From: Lumnitzera littorea
Lineage: Eukaryota; Streptophyta; Magnoliopsida; Myrtales; Combretaceae
NCBI GenBank assembly: GCA_024138015.1
Contig: JAMXBB010000009.1
Location: 13,084,445-13,148,444, forward strand
Length of the DNA stretch: 64,000 bases
Direction: 5' to 3'
In this document: positions 12,633-23,267 of the stretch, in pieces
How the letters are laid out: each line of letters begins with the position of its first letter
Position numbering within the stretch: position 1 is the first letter of the stretch
Position numbers and translations under genes: made by a program
Notes under the pieces: model-generated
Told to the model about the DNA's origin: nothing
Database searches by the model: none
The model's input: only the letters and a program-made list of their open reading frames with translations

Positions 12633-13190
12633 TAGAGTAAAGTCTCACTATTTTGATTATATTCTTGATATTCTTATTATATTATAAATTTCCAAACATA
12701 TGAGGATTCCTCAATTAGGGTTATCAAGTTTCTTGTAAGTTTCTAGCGTAATCGATTTACTTTCCTAAATACCTTAGATCAACTATTGACTTTAATTATA
12801 TAAGGATAAGGCGTTTTCCTAATATTTAGATATTCATATCTTGATTGTTGATTTATGAGATATTATACTAAGTACTACAAAATATAAAGAATAGTAACAA
12901 GAGGTAGGAGGAAGGGTAATAGATGTTTCATTTCATTCCTTTTTACAATACAAAAGTAATATACTAGCATACATGCCTAGGTGGAGAATGAGTTTATACA
13001 TTCTATATTTTTAGAAGACAAGAAGAAGAACCAAATAAAAAAAAAAAAGGAAAAAAGAATTAACAAGTTCTACGCTCTTCATTTCCAATCAACTAACTCA
13101 GATATATTAGAAAAGTCTAATGCTTCAATTTGTAGCTCAAAGGGTTAATCCATGGACGCTGGCTTAAGGGTTGCTCTAGGAGAGGGAGGA
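12633..13190. other. Unassigned AT-rich stretch and T1 spacer
   Basis: The first 250 bp may be an extension of L2 or part of T1; homology with L1 stops before it. From about 12895 the sequence is probably T1 again, leading into the 3' end of the antisense ORF, with an A-rich run at about 13036-13055. No domain or repeat was recognised. Confidence 0.3.
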
Positions 13191-14076
13191 GGAGGATTAG
13201 TTCGTTGTTCACTACCTGACATAGCAACCAACATAAACGAATCTTAACCTTCTATTAAGGCTAGGCATTAAGTAGACTGTTGAGAAGAAGGAGGAGGTAT
13301 ATTCTTAGGGGCTTTTATTGCTGGTGGGTCGAATGTCAGAGATGTGGCCTATGCGACTTGCTTAACCTTTCTTTCATTTGTATGGGTGGAGCCATCCAAG
13401 AAATCCAAAATGCTTAAATCCAAGCTTGGATGAACTCACATATTGTATCTGTAATACTTTGGCTTGACTCCACTGCAATGTCCTCGCGTTTGTCATGTTG
13501 TTCATCGCTTTGGAAGAAGTCTTCTTAGAATTTCTTCCTCAATTTCCCCTCCACCATGAGGTACAGACCTCACTTGTCTCCAAGCTAGTGATACACTCCT
13601 TCATATTGCCAACTTCCTTCCTTAAGCCCTTGATTTTTCTCTCCAACTCTCCCTTCTGCTTGGCCAAGCTCATTAATAAGTACTTAACTAACGCATGCTT
13701 ATCTTTCATCTTAGCTATCTCAGTATTGAGCTCTTGGTTGCAAGAGTTGAACTTAGTCCGACCTTTCTTTTTTGCCTAGCTCCTTCTCGAGCTTGGCCCT
13801 CAATTCCTACTTTACCTCTAATTGCCTTCGAAGCTCAATGTACTCAGCAGCTACCTTCTTATAGGCCTTTTCTTCCTCCTTATGAAGCTTCTCTAGTTCA
13901 GCTTCCATCTCCTTAGCCTATTGCAATAAAGACTTATACTGATTAGATTTTCCAAAACATTGAAATTCTGCTTCCTTGTGATGAGCTTTCCTTATTGCAA
14001 GCTCTACCTTCATGCCTTTTACCTTTTCAACATTGATATCAATGTGCTTGAACCACTTCAGCATAAGGCCGTTATA

Positions 14077-14157
14077 CTGCAAACATAACAATGACATCAG
14101 TTAGAGTATCACCATATGTAAAGCACTAATCACTAAGCCTTAGAATATGTTGCTCAC
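14077..14157 (-). other. GT-AG intron in the T1 aORF, 81 nt
   Basis: On the minus strand the donor is CAG/GTGAGCAAC (exon ends at 14158) and the acceptor is TTATGTTTGCAG/TATAACGG (exon resumes at 14076). The intron is T-rich before the acceptor. Joining is in phase 0 and leads into YNGLMLKW, which matches FMAKQLLKW in the 55 kb copy. T2 has an 81-nt intron at the same place. Confidence 0.7.
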
Positions 14158-14938
14158 CTGTCTTCCCAAGGTGTGTAAGTATCTCATGAAGTTCGAAGTA
14201 TTGGGGAACTTCTCCTAATCATTCTCTAAGGCCGCCCAATTTGCTGAGGTATAAGAGCCCAGCATGGCTTGATAACTTAAGTCTTGATGAGAGAGGCCAT
14301 TCACAACATAGATGTTCTACATCAACCACAATGACTTACCCTGATTGTGGCTTCATTATCCTTGGGGAGTGGAGTGTTTCGAGAAGTGTATATGACTTTA
14401 AACTTCTTGAGCACCTCCCCCATTTGGAGACATTGCTCTATCTCGACCCGTAAGGCATCAACCATTTGATCGGACGCTTTGCAAGATGTGCTTGGGAAGG
14501 TCGGCAACCTTCACCTTCTAAATCTCCTTGGTGCTTTGTTCCACATCTAGTAGGATAGATAACTCATCTTAAGCCTTCTTTGACGTCTCCTTAACCACCT
14601 TGGGCCCTTCAATAGCCTTTCACTTTAGATCAACATAACCTTCATTAGTAACAGGGAGAATCACCTCAGAAGCAGTGGAAGAGGAGGACACTGGTACCTT
14701 TTGTGGAGTGGTTAATGGTGGTTAAACAATAGTGGTCAAAGGAGCAGATGTCACTGGCTTGACAATGGGGGTAGTAGGGGGATGGCATCCAAAATTATTG
14801 TTTCCCCCTAACTAATCCCATCAGTAGTTTTTCGCTTAGTAGTATGGACCTTTTCTAATGTTGTTTGCCTTTAGGGCTTCACCTTAACCTTCTTCCTCTA
14901 TAGGAGGTTGAATCCACTCAGGTGAGATAATCTTTCAC

Positions 14939-14971
14939 CTACAAAAGACATACATTGATTAGTATAACAAT

Positions 14972-15015
<44 letters not shown>

Positions 15016-15068
15016 CAATTAGCTTAGTTATATCAAGCATGGGCAAGTAAGAACCCTTTTTCTACAAC
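14939..15068 (-). other. Possible second intron of the T1 aORF, containing a 39-base homopolymer
   Basis: On the minus strand an acceptor CTTTTGTAG/GTGAAAG ends at 14939; T2 has GTGAAAA at the equivalent place. The donor is uncertain; GTTATTG near 15068 is a candidate by comparison with GTAATAG in T2. A run of 39 A on the plus strand (14975-15013), i.e. poly-T on the coding strand, lies inside and could serve as the polypyrimidine tract or be simple slippage. Less certain than the intron at 14077. Confidence 0.35.
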
Positions 15069-15895
15069 AATAACGGCTATAATGACCCATTTTAAGCTTG
15101 CACTAATACGATGAAGGATCCAAACATGACAAGATGCAGAGTCAATACCTCCTCACCATTTCTTTAGCATGGCCTTCTCCATCCTTAGGAATAACTTACT
15201 GATTGGCTCAATAAAGCACTTTTAAACAGCACCCTTAAAGTTGTTCGAATTGCCATGCCTCGACTTAATGAAGGCATTGATCTCCATTTATGCCTCTATA
15301 TCGCTAGAACCTAACTTCTTGATTGGTCAGTTTAGATTAGAGGGGTTTACTGGGTCCCAAAATTAGTGCCTTCGAGCAACTCTGCGACCGTGAACTTGTC
15401 ATTCTAGTGCTTGATAGACAAGTCTAAGCTACAAAATAACTTCCTCCTAAGATGGTTCTCTAGGTACAACTACCCTTTGTATGACTTCTATAAGAAGTAA
15501 TGTTGAAATAGTTGTGGCATCGCCCAAATTACTAGGCATTTGCACATGGCCATGATCCTTTACCTATTAGGAGTGATCTATATAGGGAAAACTCTATGGT
15601 AGTTAAATAATTCCTTTTCAAACTCAATAAAGGGAAGCCTCGTACCAAATTCGAAGAACTTCTTGTACACATAGAAGTGCTTCCTTAACATCAGTGTCAC
15701 TCTCTCTTTGATAGTAAGCACAAGCAATCTCATGCCACTCTTAATAATGTAATTTTTTGCACAATAATTAACATCCTTTGGCTTTAAGGTATAGGGGCAT
15801 CAGCATCCGAACTCATGTATGAGTCCTTTATGTCCTTGTCATCTTCCCATCGTCAAGATACGCATTTTGGAGAAGAGCTACAATGATGGACACCT

Positions 15896-16804
15896 TGATA
15901 GGAATCAGATTACTAGACCCTTAACCTGTGCCTGAGCCCAAAGGCTAGAAAGCATGGCTAGGCAAATTTTTTCCTTAAGACCCACCATTGAGGAGTCTAA
16001 GTTACTGTAGTCTACCGACTTGATGCTTTAGTTGAGCCAAACTATTTCGCACTCATCATTCATCTCTAGCTGCCGACCTGAACTGCACTTGAACATCTTC
16101 TCGACTTATCCGACCATCGGCTCAATTAACTTGAATCTGAGCCATATTGAAAGTGTTTGAGGTGAATTCACCTCAAAAGAATTATCTGCTTAGCTAAGCA
16201 TACTCGACCTACCACCCTTGCTAAGCACTTCAGCTTGGCAAAAACCAAATTGATCGTACAGAATTATCTTTTCTACCAAAAAGCCATCTACCCATAATGA
16301 GCTACATATTTGAGTAACCATGTGACAAAATACTTCGTACAAAATGCTCATTTTGTTGTATTTTCAATTATACCTTTATTATTCCTTCTATATTGCTTCT
16401 TTTAGATAATACTCTTTTAGTCTTTTCTATTTTTAAGTAGGTTGCCCTAGTTTTTTAAAGATAAATACCTACTATATATGTAGCTACAATGATCTCATCA
16501 TCGTCATCAATATATTGAATATACTTCTTTATGAACCTTGCTCTTGTTAGCGTATATACTTACTTCACTCTTATGCTAATCCTTAAGTAAAGCTAAGCAA
16601 CAAGTAACCTCATCGGACCACCTTGTACATCATATTAAGTCATGATACGAGTCATCAGAAATTCTATTGATCCATCGTATTTGTGGAGCTATTCGTAGGT
16701 TTGCTTATCTTTTACTTTTTTTGTTGTTTTCGCACCTTTCTATCACTTTTTAGTGCTTTCTGCAAACTTAGACTTATCCCTACATTTGGCCTCAATCTAC
16801 ATCA
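15896..16804 (+). repeat. S1: solo LTR, gypsy family A, inside the T1 aORF
   Basis: It runs from TGATAGGAATCAGA to CTCAATCTACATCA, 909 bp, flanked by cacct (15891-15895) and tacct (16805-16809), a 5-bp TSD with one C-to-T change. It is collinear over its whole length with the outer LTR of P1 (56115-57845) and, in reverse, with the M1 LTR (28312-29242). Shared blocks include TGCTCATTTTGTTGT and CTACAATGATCTCATCAT. No internal region is attached. It splits the antisense ORF between its first 35 codons and the rest. Confidence 0.85.
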
Positions 16805-17092
16805 TACCTTGTCCATTACTTCCTCCAAATTCTTCAAAAAATCATCCGCTTCTTGTGACGATGTGGATAAAGCTTTGCCTACCATGGTTGAAGGGGGAAT
16901 GGGCTCCCTTAGCATCTCCAGCTCAGGTAAAGTAATTGGTTATTTACCCGAACCTAATATGACGACAGTAGACTGTGAGAATGAAGTGAGAAGAAGAAAT
17001 GCTGAAAGAGAAGAGTGCTAAAGTTGTAAAGGCACTTAAGAACTTAAGAAAATGCTATTGGTTGTTACAGTGTGCAAAATGCTGACCTCAAT

Positions 17093-17104
17093 GGTATTTA
17101 TAGG
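17093..17104 (-). promoter_or_regulatory. TATA box upstream of the T1 aORF
   Basis: The minus strand reads CCTATAAATACC here, close to the plant TATA consensus. It is about 180 nt ahead of the proposed aORF ATG (16915) and is followed by a pyrimidine-rich leader at about 16975-17030, a common look for plant 5' UTRs. It lies outside the LTR, so it would drive the antisense gene separately from the element. Prediction from sequence only. Confidence 0.45.
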
Positions 17105-17845
17105 CTTTGCTTCTTAGGAAAACCAACCTATGGTTATTGGAAACCAATTCGATTTGACAACTCCCTCGTCCAGATCTTTCCACGTAGTAGTTGTTTGAAT
17201 TAAATGGCTATAATTTCCTGGTCAAGATAGTTTTAACTGCATGCATAGCTCTACTAATGTGATAGTTGTCAAGTCATATTAATTACGTTATGGGCATCTC
17301 CTCCACACAACAAGACATCCCATCACTAGACAACTTGAAAAAAGAAACTCCCCATCCAGCCTGAAGGACTAAAAGTTACTCGGCTTGAGGGGGACATGAC
17401 CTCGGTACAGTCATGTGTCACCTTTTACAGATAGGGTCTACACTTTCTTAGGACAATACCCTATCTTGTCTGATGAGCTTGGCACTTGATCCCCACGGTC
17501 CCCACTTCATGATCACCCTACATTAGGTAATGTCTGAATAGCTCAGTATGTAAAGACAACCATTCCAGGAGAGATCTTGAACCTAACACAACAGCTCTAC
17601 CACCATCCTCACCTAGATAGCGCTTTGCCAACTCAATCCGATCACTTTACTGATGATAGCATCATGGATATTTCATTGCTCTTTTAGCACCAAGCACTTC
17701 ATGGTATAAAGCTTGAGTTTCCAAGTTCAGCTCAACTATGCACATGAGGAACCCATTTGACTTCTAGCTCTCCTTTCTACCTTATTAGGCAATGAGACTA
17801 GATAGGTAGGACAGTAGGGTAGGGTAGATGATGGGGTTGGACAAC
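17105..17845. other. T1 region between aORF promoter and 3' LTR
   Basis: No coding potential was recognised. The last part before the LTR is purine-rich (about 17805-17845, with AGGGTAGGGTAGATG and GATGGGGTTGG) and may hold the polypurine tract that primes plus-strand synthesis. Confidence 0.4.
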
Positions 17846-18584
17846 TATTGATAGGAGATTTTGGACCTAAGTCCCTTAGCCCATAACGACCTCTTTATAC
17901 TTTGGCCTAACTTGTTTAGGCCCAAGACTGACGTGTGTTCCATTAACCAATCTGCCTTACCTAATGACTGACTTATTTAGGGGAAAAGTTAACTGTTGAT
18001 AAGAGATTTTGGACATAAGTCCCTTATCCCATATTAACCTCTTTATACCTTGGGCCGACTTGTTTAGGCCTAAGACCGACGTGTTTTCAATTAACCAATC
18101 TACCTTATCTAATGACCGACTTGCCTAAGGAGCTTCTAAACAGGAACTAAACACTATCTAGCATCCAGCCTCACACCAAGATTGTCATAATGGTTATAAG
18201 CCAAGTGGATAAAGCTCCAAAACTTAGTCAATAACAAAGCTCCTATATTATCAGAATACAATGGTTACCACAATTCCACTTACCAGATTCAGTGGACATG
18301 TTAACATGCTATACATGTTCTTAGATTTTTGGCAATCCTTCTCTATAAACAACCCAAGCACTTCAACGGTAAGGCATCTTAACTCCCTTGTGCACTTTGC
18401 CTACTCTAAGCTCTCTAGCTCCCTTATTTTCTCATCTATAAACTCCTACTGACTTAAGTATTAGAGTGACTACGTTGAACAGTACCCTTATGCCCCTCAC
18501 TATACTTTCTTTTGTCGACCCATAAACATGTCTGTGCAAGGCCCAACCGCATCAAACTTTATCAGCAAAATCCTATTGACAACA
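17846..18584 (+). repeat. T1 3' LTR, with a 148-bp internal duplication
   Basis: The end CCTATTGACAACA at 18584 matches the 5' LTR end at 85. A TATA box, CTCTATAAAC, is at 18341-18350. The late part is collinear with the T2 LTR (TTAAG...GAGTG...CCCCTCACA pattern). Two diverged copies of a 148-bp unit, at about 17850 and 17998, begin GATA(G/A)GAGATTTTGGAC. The LTR start is either 17846 (TATTGATAGG, after the purine-rich tract) or 17994 (TGTTGATAAG, which resembles the TGTTAACAAG start of the T2 LTR). Confidence 0.65.
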
Positions 18585-18996
18585 ATTATCAAGTAGATTT
18601 CAATTCTAAATTTAGGTAGGATAGAGGATAGGATCTTCTACACGATTAATCTTGGATACTATCATCCCTAAAAGCTACCATACTAATCAAGTAAGAGTAA
18701 CCATGACATCTAGAAGGTTAAAGAAGCTGGCATATGGGGAATGGAGATTTCTTAGAGTTACATACATTGCGATAATCAACCCCGTAGTTAGTATGCTCAA
18801 AGTTAGTTCTAGAGTTAACGCTACTTGTAAAAACAAAATAAAACAAACGTTGTTCATATATTTACAAGATTTGTAAAAGTACAAAATACTGGAAGATGGC
18901 AACATAGCTATACTACATCCAGAACTAAGGAGGGAACCCAAAAAAAAGAGAGCGTTTTACATTGCCGATTTCTCAACGAAAGTCGTCATATTTTCC

Positions 18997-21367
18997 TCAA
19001 CGATCCAATGCACTGATTACAATCCTGAAAATCAAGCAAAAACTTGATAAAATTAGTCAAATATTATGTAAGGGAAAAAGTTTTTTTTTTTTTTTTTTAA
19101 TTTAAATGTTTTCTCCTTTATGTTTCATTTAATCGTATGACATTATATAAGTTGGAAAAATAAAAAAAAAGTAGTATACATACTATATATATTATTTATA
19201 TACAATAATATGTAATTAGAAAAAGTACGAATAGAATCCGGATTAGGACAATAATGCATTTGAAAAGTATTTACATGAAAAAACTACAGATAGACACACA
19301 TCAGAGGATAGGGATAATGCCTTCTCAAGCATGAAACCTAGATGTGTAGATTCGATGTTATCTTTCCAAAAGCTCCAAAACAAAGGACAAAGACTTTTGA
19401 CAATTTGTTTAGGGTAAAGCAACATTTGTAAGGTTAGACAAGATTTTCTCGGTAATGATCCATCATTGTCCCCACCATTTGTTTTGTTGTCAATCACATA
19501 TTATCACATATAACATATAGTTATATATTTACAGCATTTTTCGTTCGCTTCGTTGGGAAAGTCAAATATTTAATACGAAATTCACAAGCAAGTTATGCCG
19601 GTTTAATACAGTTCGGTTTTTCTTTTTCCTCCGTACAATTATATAAGAAAAACTAAAGCTACGTTAAGACGTTATGTAAATAAATAAGACGTTATGTAAA
19701 TAAATGATAGTAGGTAAATATTAATAAAATTTCATTAAAAGAAAATGTAATGATAGTATTTTAAAAATTAGATATTATTATTAATACTTATCACGATTTA
19801 GGAGTGTTGAATTGTTTAATTATTAAATATTTCTATATTAATGATAAGACTATGGATGAATGAAAAATTACCAATCGTAAACAGTGGGAATTCTAGGCTG
19901 TTCTCGTTCCATGCTTTCGCTTGATGATTTTCTCTTGGAAAATTTGTTGAAATCGTCTGGTGGTGTCTCAGCTGCATAAATAAGGTAGAAGAAAAACAAA
20001 ATAGAAAATGTCAGAGATCTTCTTTCAAGATCCTTATAGTGTTTCTTTATAGGATCCGAAAATGAGCTCCCAGAGATCTTCTTTCATGATCCAAGAGCGA
20101 AACAATAACTTATCGATATTAAAAGATCCAAAAAGATTCTTCTAGTGCTTCAATCAGAATCTAGATTTCCATATCTTTATGGTGTAGAAAATATAAAAGA
20201 TATAATCATATGTAAGGCAAACTACATAAAAATTTTAACTCCATTTAAAAAATTATTCAACAATCACTGGATTAGACACATAAAACAACCGAAACGATTT
20301 TAGTTAAAAAAAATTCCATTTACTAAAAAGCCCCTGAATTCACAAAAATATCTTGCAAAGTTATGGTGAAGTACATAAAGTTATATACATTTTTTATTAT
20401 TTTTTTAATCATAGAAAAAACTGATCCAATATGTGCTTAATTTTTCATACATGAATTTAAATATCTCATTTGTCGAAAGATTATCAGAAATTTTATTCAA
20501 AAATAGATACAACAGGATACTTTTATTCGAGTCTCATATAACTCGTATGCCTGCAGTCAGCGGATCTGTTAATTAAAAAGTAAAAACCAAATTAAATTTG
20601 CTGACACGTCATCCATATTGCTATTTGATGAAACTTGATACATCCGACATTTCCAACAAGTTAGGGGAAAACTGAACTATATATTTTTTTCTTTTACATT
20701 TTATATTTTCGTCGTGTCGGCTTTTTATCAAAATAACATATAAATGAAAATAGGATATGTGACCGACAAGGTGTTCGATTAAATAAAATTCTTAGTTATG
20801 TATTGGGTATTTCTCTATTTGTCACAAATCACATGATATATGTAGGTGATAGATTAGGATAAAACATCGATTATAAATATAGGTATACTTACTATTGTTA
20901 TGTGCTAGATAATCTATATACGTATTTTTATAGTTTGATGATCAATAAAATATTTTAGTGGTTTGATGATAATGAGGCAGAATGTAGCGGGATTGTATTT
21001 TATTCGACGGATCGTGTAATATGTTGGGATGGTTGTAAAAATTAATTCAAAACTAAACATGGCAACGAGCATCAACCAAGGATGAAAATAAAAGGGGCTA
21101 AAAATTGAACTTACGAGACAAAGGCGTTCCAGGTGTGGAGCATCCCCAGGGAGAGCCCCGAACCGGATCCAAAGTGAGATCCGATAAACCGGAACTGGTC
21201 TTGTTTCTGATTATGGTGATGCTCCGAGTGACACACACGGGTATAATATCTATGGGTTTGGTCTGAATTGACCCTGTAAATGAATCGTATTTTCGGATAT
21301 TGCCCAGACCCGCATCAGGAGGAGGACCCGCAACCGTTTCATCCCATAGCTTGTGAAGAAAATCCAT
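18997..21367 (-). CDS. Dormancy/auxin-associated family protein (DRM1/ARP-like), three exons, intact
   Basis: Host gene of the auxin-repressed/dormancy-associated family (PF05564): small plant proteins that accumulate in dormant or growth-arrested tissue; their biochemical role is not settled. Exons: 21115-21367 (84 codons plus one base), 19871-19970 (100 bp) and 18997-19024 (28 bp with stop), joining in frame to 126 aa. Donors are GTAAGT and GTAATT, acceptors TATGCAG and TTTTCAG. The start MDFLHKLWDETVAGP and GLGNIRK match the conserved N-terminus (M..L.KLWD..VAGP..GLG.LRK). The middle has CSTPGTPLSPETPP, and the C-terminus has PTVYDWIVISALDR, the conserved TVYDW end. Length is normal for the family. 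No stops or shifts. It is the only apparently functional gene here. Confidence 0.93.
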
Positions 21368-21540
21368 CCTTATTGCTGTTTCAATTAGATGGAGGTGGTA
21401 TGTGTTTATGTAGCTGGTTGGGCAGAGTGATTATGGATTATTGGACTCGACCTGGATTATGGGAGGGTGATTCAAGTGAAGCATGAAGAGGAGAGAGAGA
21501 GAGAGAGATTATGGGAGTTGAAGATTTTTTCTTATAGACA
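21368..21540 (-). promoter_or_regulatory. DRM-like gene 5' leader and core promoter
   Basis: On the minus strand a TATA-like CTATAAGAAAA lies at 21527-21537 (TATAAG at 21531-21536). About 25-45 nt downstream is a (CT)n tract (21487-21508), a frequent feature at plant transcription starts. The main ATG at 21365-21367 has a good context (AAGGATGGA). An upstream ATG at 21482-21484 opens an in-frame 17-codon uORF that ends at 21431. The start site itself is predicted, not shown. Confidence 0.45.
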
Positions 21541-23267
21541 GTCCAAGAGGTGAGAGAGTAAAGAGATCGAAAATGGGTGGTCCTCCACAGGGTGAAAAAC
21601 AAATGAATAGGAACAACATTTGATGTACGGTGCTTCAGGTCGTTATAAGGTAGGGATCAATCATTGGATTTCTAATTATTTTGCGTTTGTTGATTTTATT
21701 TCTTACCATTTTGTTAGCATTATATTTATATTCGATATGATGCATTGTTAGGGATTTTTTTTTTTTTCTCTTTTTGCCAAGCCTTGTTAGGGATTTAGAA
21801 GGGTTTTTGGACATATAAAGCTAACATTGAATAGAAGAGAAACATTTTGATTATCATTGATTAAGTTGGAAGTTTTAAGAATACACTTCTACATTTGATC
21901 CGTCAACTCGATGCAATAATAATACGATTATAAATAGGTTTAAAAACAAATTTTGAAAAAACAGAATCAGACCATTTTCGAAACACAGTTATCTTATATA
22001 TAGGTTCAAAACCAATACTTAAGTGCGTCTAATAAATAAATTTCATAAGTATATTGAGGTTACACCTAAAAAACCAATATTTTAGATCATGCTTTACGTT
22101 TACTTTCTTGTATCCATTTTTGCATCTCTCTCCCCTTCTCTGACTCTTCACTAATTACTATCATTTAGCCATCAATCTCACTAGTTATTAGTGTTTGCAC
22201 TATAATAATCATCCTTGTTCACTTTAACCAATTTTACATATACACATGCATACATTTGAAATGATAGAAATTAGAGTGCAAAAGGGATCAAAATTTAAGA
22301 ATATCACTCTTACTAAAAGCATTTTCAAACTTCTTTATATAAACCATTTATAAGAAATACCTCAATCAAACTTACCACTTGGTATCATTAATTAATAAAA
22401 CTAAAATTAGATGTATGAATCTACTTTTCTTTGAGTTAGTCCGAACATGCTACAAATTATCTCTACGAAATATCAATACAATAATTTTTTTAGTCATGTA
22501 GTACTTAAAATCTAAATCAATGATTGGACACTTGAGTTATTATGTTTTCGGTAGGGTTCTCGTACATATAGCCTATAAATGAAAATTCATCTTTGCTTGT
22601 AGGATTTTTCAATTTTTTAATACTTCAATCGTATGATTTGTAATCGTTTTTCCAATGCAATGAAATTCACTTCTCATAGAGCCTAAAGTTAGGCTGCAAA
22701 CAAGTTGAACTATTCAGGCTCTTTAAGATTAGTTTAGTTTAAACACGATTTGGAAAGGAGTTACACTAGAGTATGAAATAAAAATCTTTTATCTAAAGGA
22801 GCAAGCTTAAACTCCTATTTAGACTCGTGAGCTAGTTTATTTAAGTTTTTTAATAGGCTCATAAACTTTATATATATTACAAATCTTATATACATATATA
22901 TATTATTTAATATATAATTAAAATCCAAAAACTAATATATATATATATATAAATATATAATATAAAATGAGATAATATATAATAGGAATCGTTATTTAGT
23001 ATTCATTAATCTATTTATTCATTTTATCTATTTTGCTTCCTATGTCTAACTTTTTCTCATGCTATAAGCATGAAAATAAATCAAGACACTTGCGATATAC
23101 TCGAGCTCTACTTAAAGTTTGGCTTGACTCAAGCTCGAACTCGATTTGTAAGAGCCACGCCTAAGCTCAAAATAAAGCCCTTTTATTTAAACTAGTCAAG
23201 TTTGAGAATCTCTTTTATCTAATTTTCAAATTCCATAACAAGAGTTTTCGAACAAGTTGATCCTAAG
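21541..23267. other. AT-rich intergenic spacer with a possible decayed repeat
   Basis: No gene was seen. From about 22685 to 23200 the text has repeated GAGCTC/CTCGA-type words (ACTCGTGAGCTAG near the left, CAAGCTCGAACTCG near the right) with a (TA)n core at about 22870-22980. This resembles a decayed TIR-type repeat, but its ends could not be fixed. The part next to the DRM-like gene (21541-21700) is its likely upstream region. Confidence 0.35.

Larger units (their letters stand above)
13191..16915 (-). pseudogene. T1 antisense ORF (aORF), intron-containing, degenerate, split by a solo LTR
   Basis: A gene on the strand opposite to gag-pol, between integrase and 3' LTR, as known for Tat elements (Grande, Retand, RIRE2). 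The start chosen is the ATG at 16913-16915, just after an in-frame stop, reading MLREPIPPSTMVGKAL. Past the inserted LTR the middle part (15740-15100) reads like the putative gypsy-type transposon family (resembling PF04195): a TLMLRKHFYVYKKFFEFG.RLPF segment, then QLFQHYF. After an 81-nt intron (14077-14157) comes a charged coiled coil with MEAELEKLHKEEEKAYKKV at about 13905-13850. Many stops remain. The function of this protein family is unknown. A TATA box lies upstream at 17095-17102. Confidence 0.62.
1..18584 (+). mobile_element. T1: decayed Ty3/gypsy Tat-lineage retrotransposon, split by three later insertions
   Basis: In order on the plus strand one can read an LTR end, a TGGCGCC-type PBS region, gag, aspartic protease, RT, RNase H, a second archaeal-type RNase H, integrase, a tandem-repeat 3' UTR, an antisense ORF and a 3' LTR. 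The second RNase H plus antisense ORF is the signature of the plant Tat lineage (Retand/Grande/RIRE2-type). The two LTR ends match each other (1-85 and about 18500-18584). Every ORF carries stops and frameshifts. Two long antisense LTRs and one solo LTR interrupt it, so the original element was about 11 kb. The 5' LTR starts outside the window, so the left TSD cannot be checked; the bases after the 3' LTR are attat. Confidence 0.8.

Noticed and set aside
14975..15013. 39-A run as the poly(A) tail of a retroposon
   Set aside because: It lies inside the candidate second intron of the T1 aORF; no LINE/SINE body or target duplication flanks it.
21280..21486. 68-codon plus-strand ORF
   Set aside because: It is antisense to exon 1 and the leader of the DRM-like gene, whose splice sites and protein motifs are convincing.
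22680..23200. A definite MITE
   Set aside because: GAGCTC-rich subterminal words recur, but no matching terminal repeats or target duplication could be fixed.
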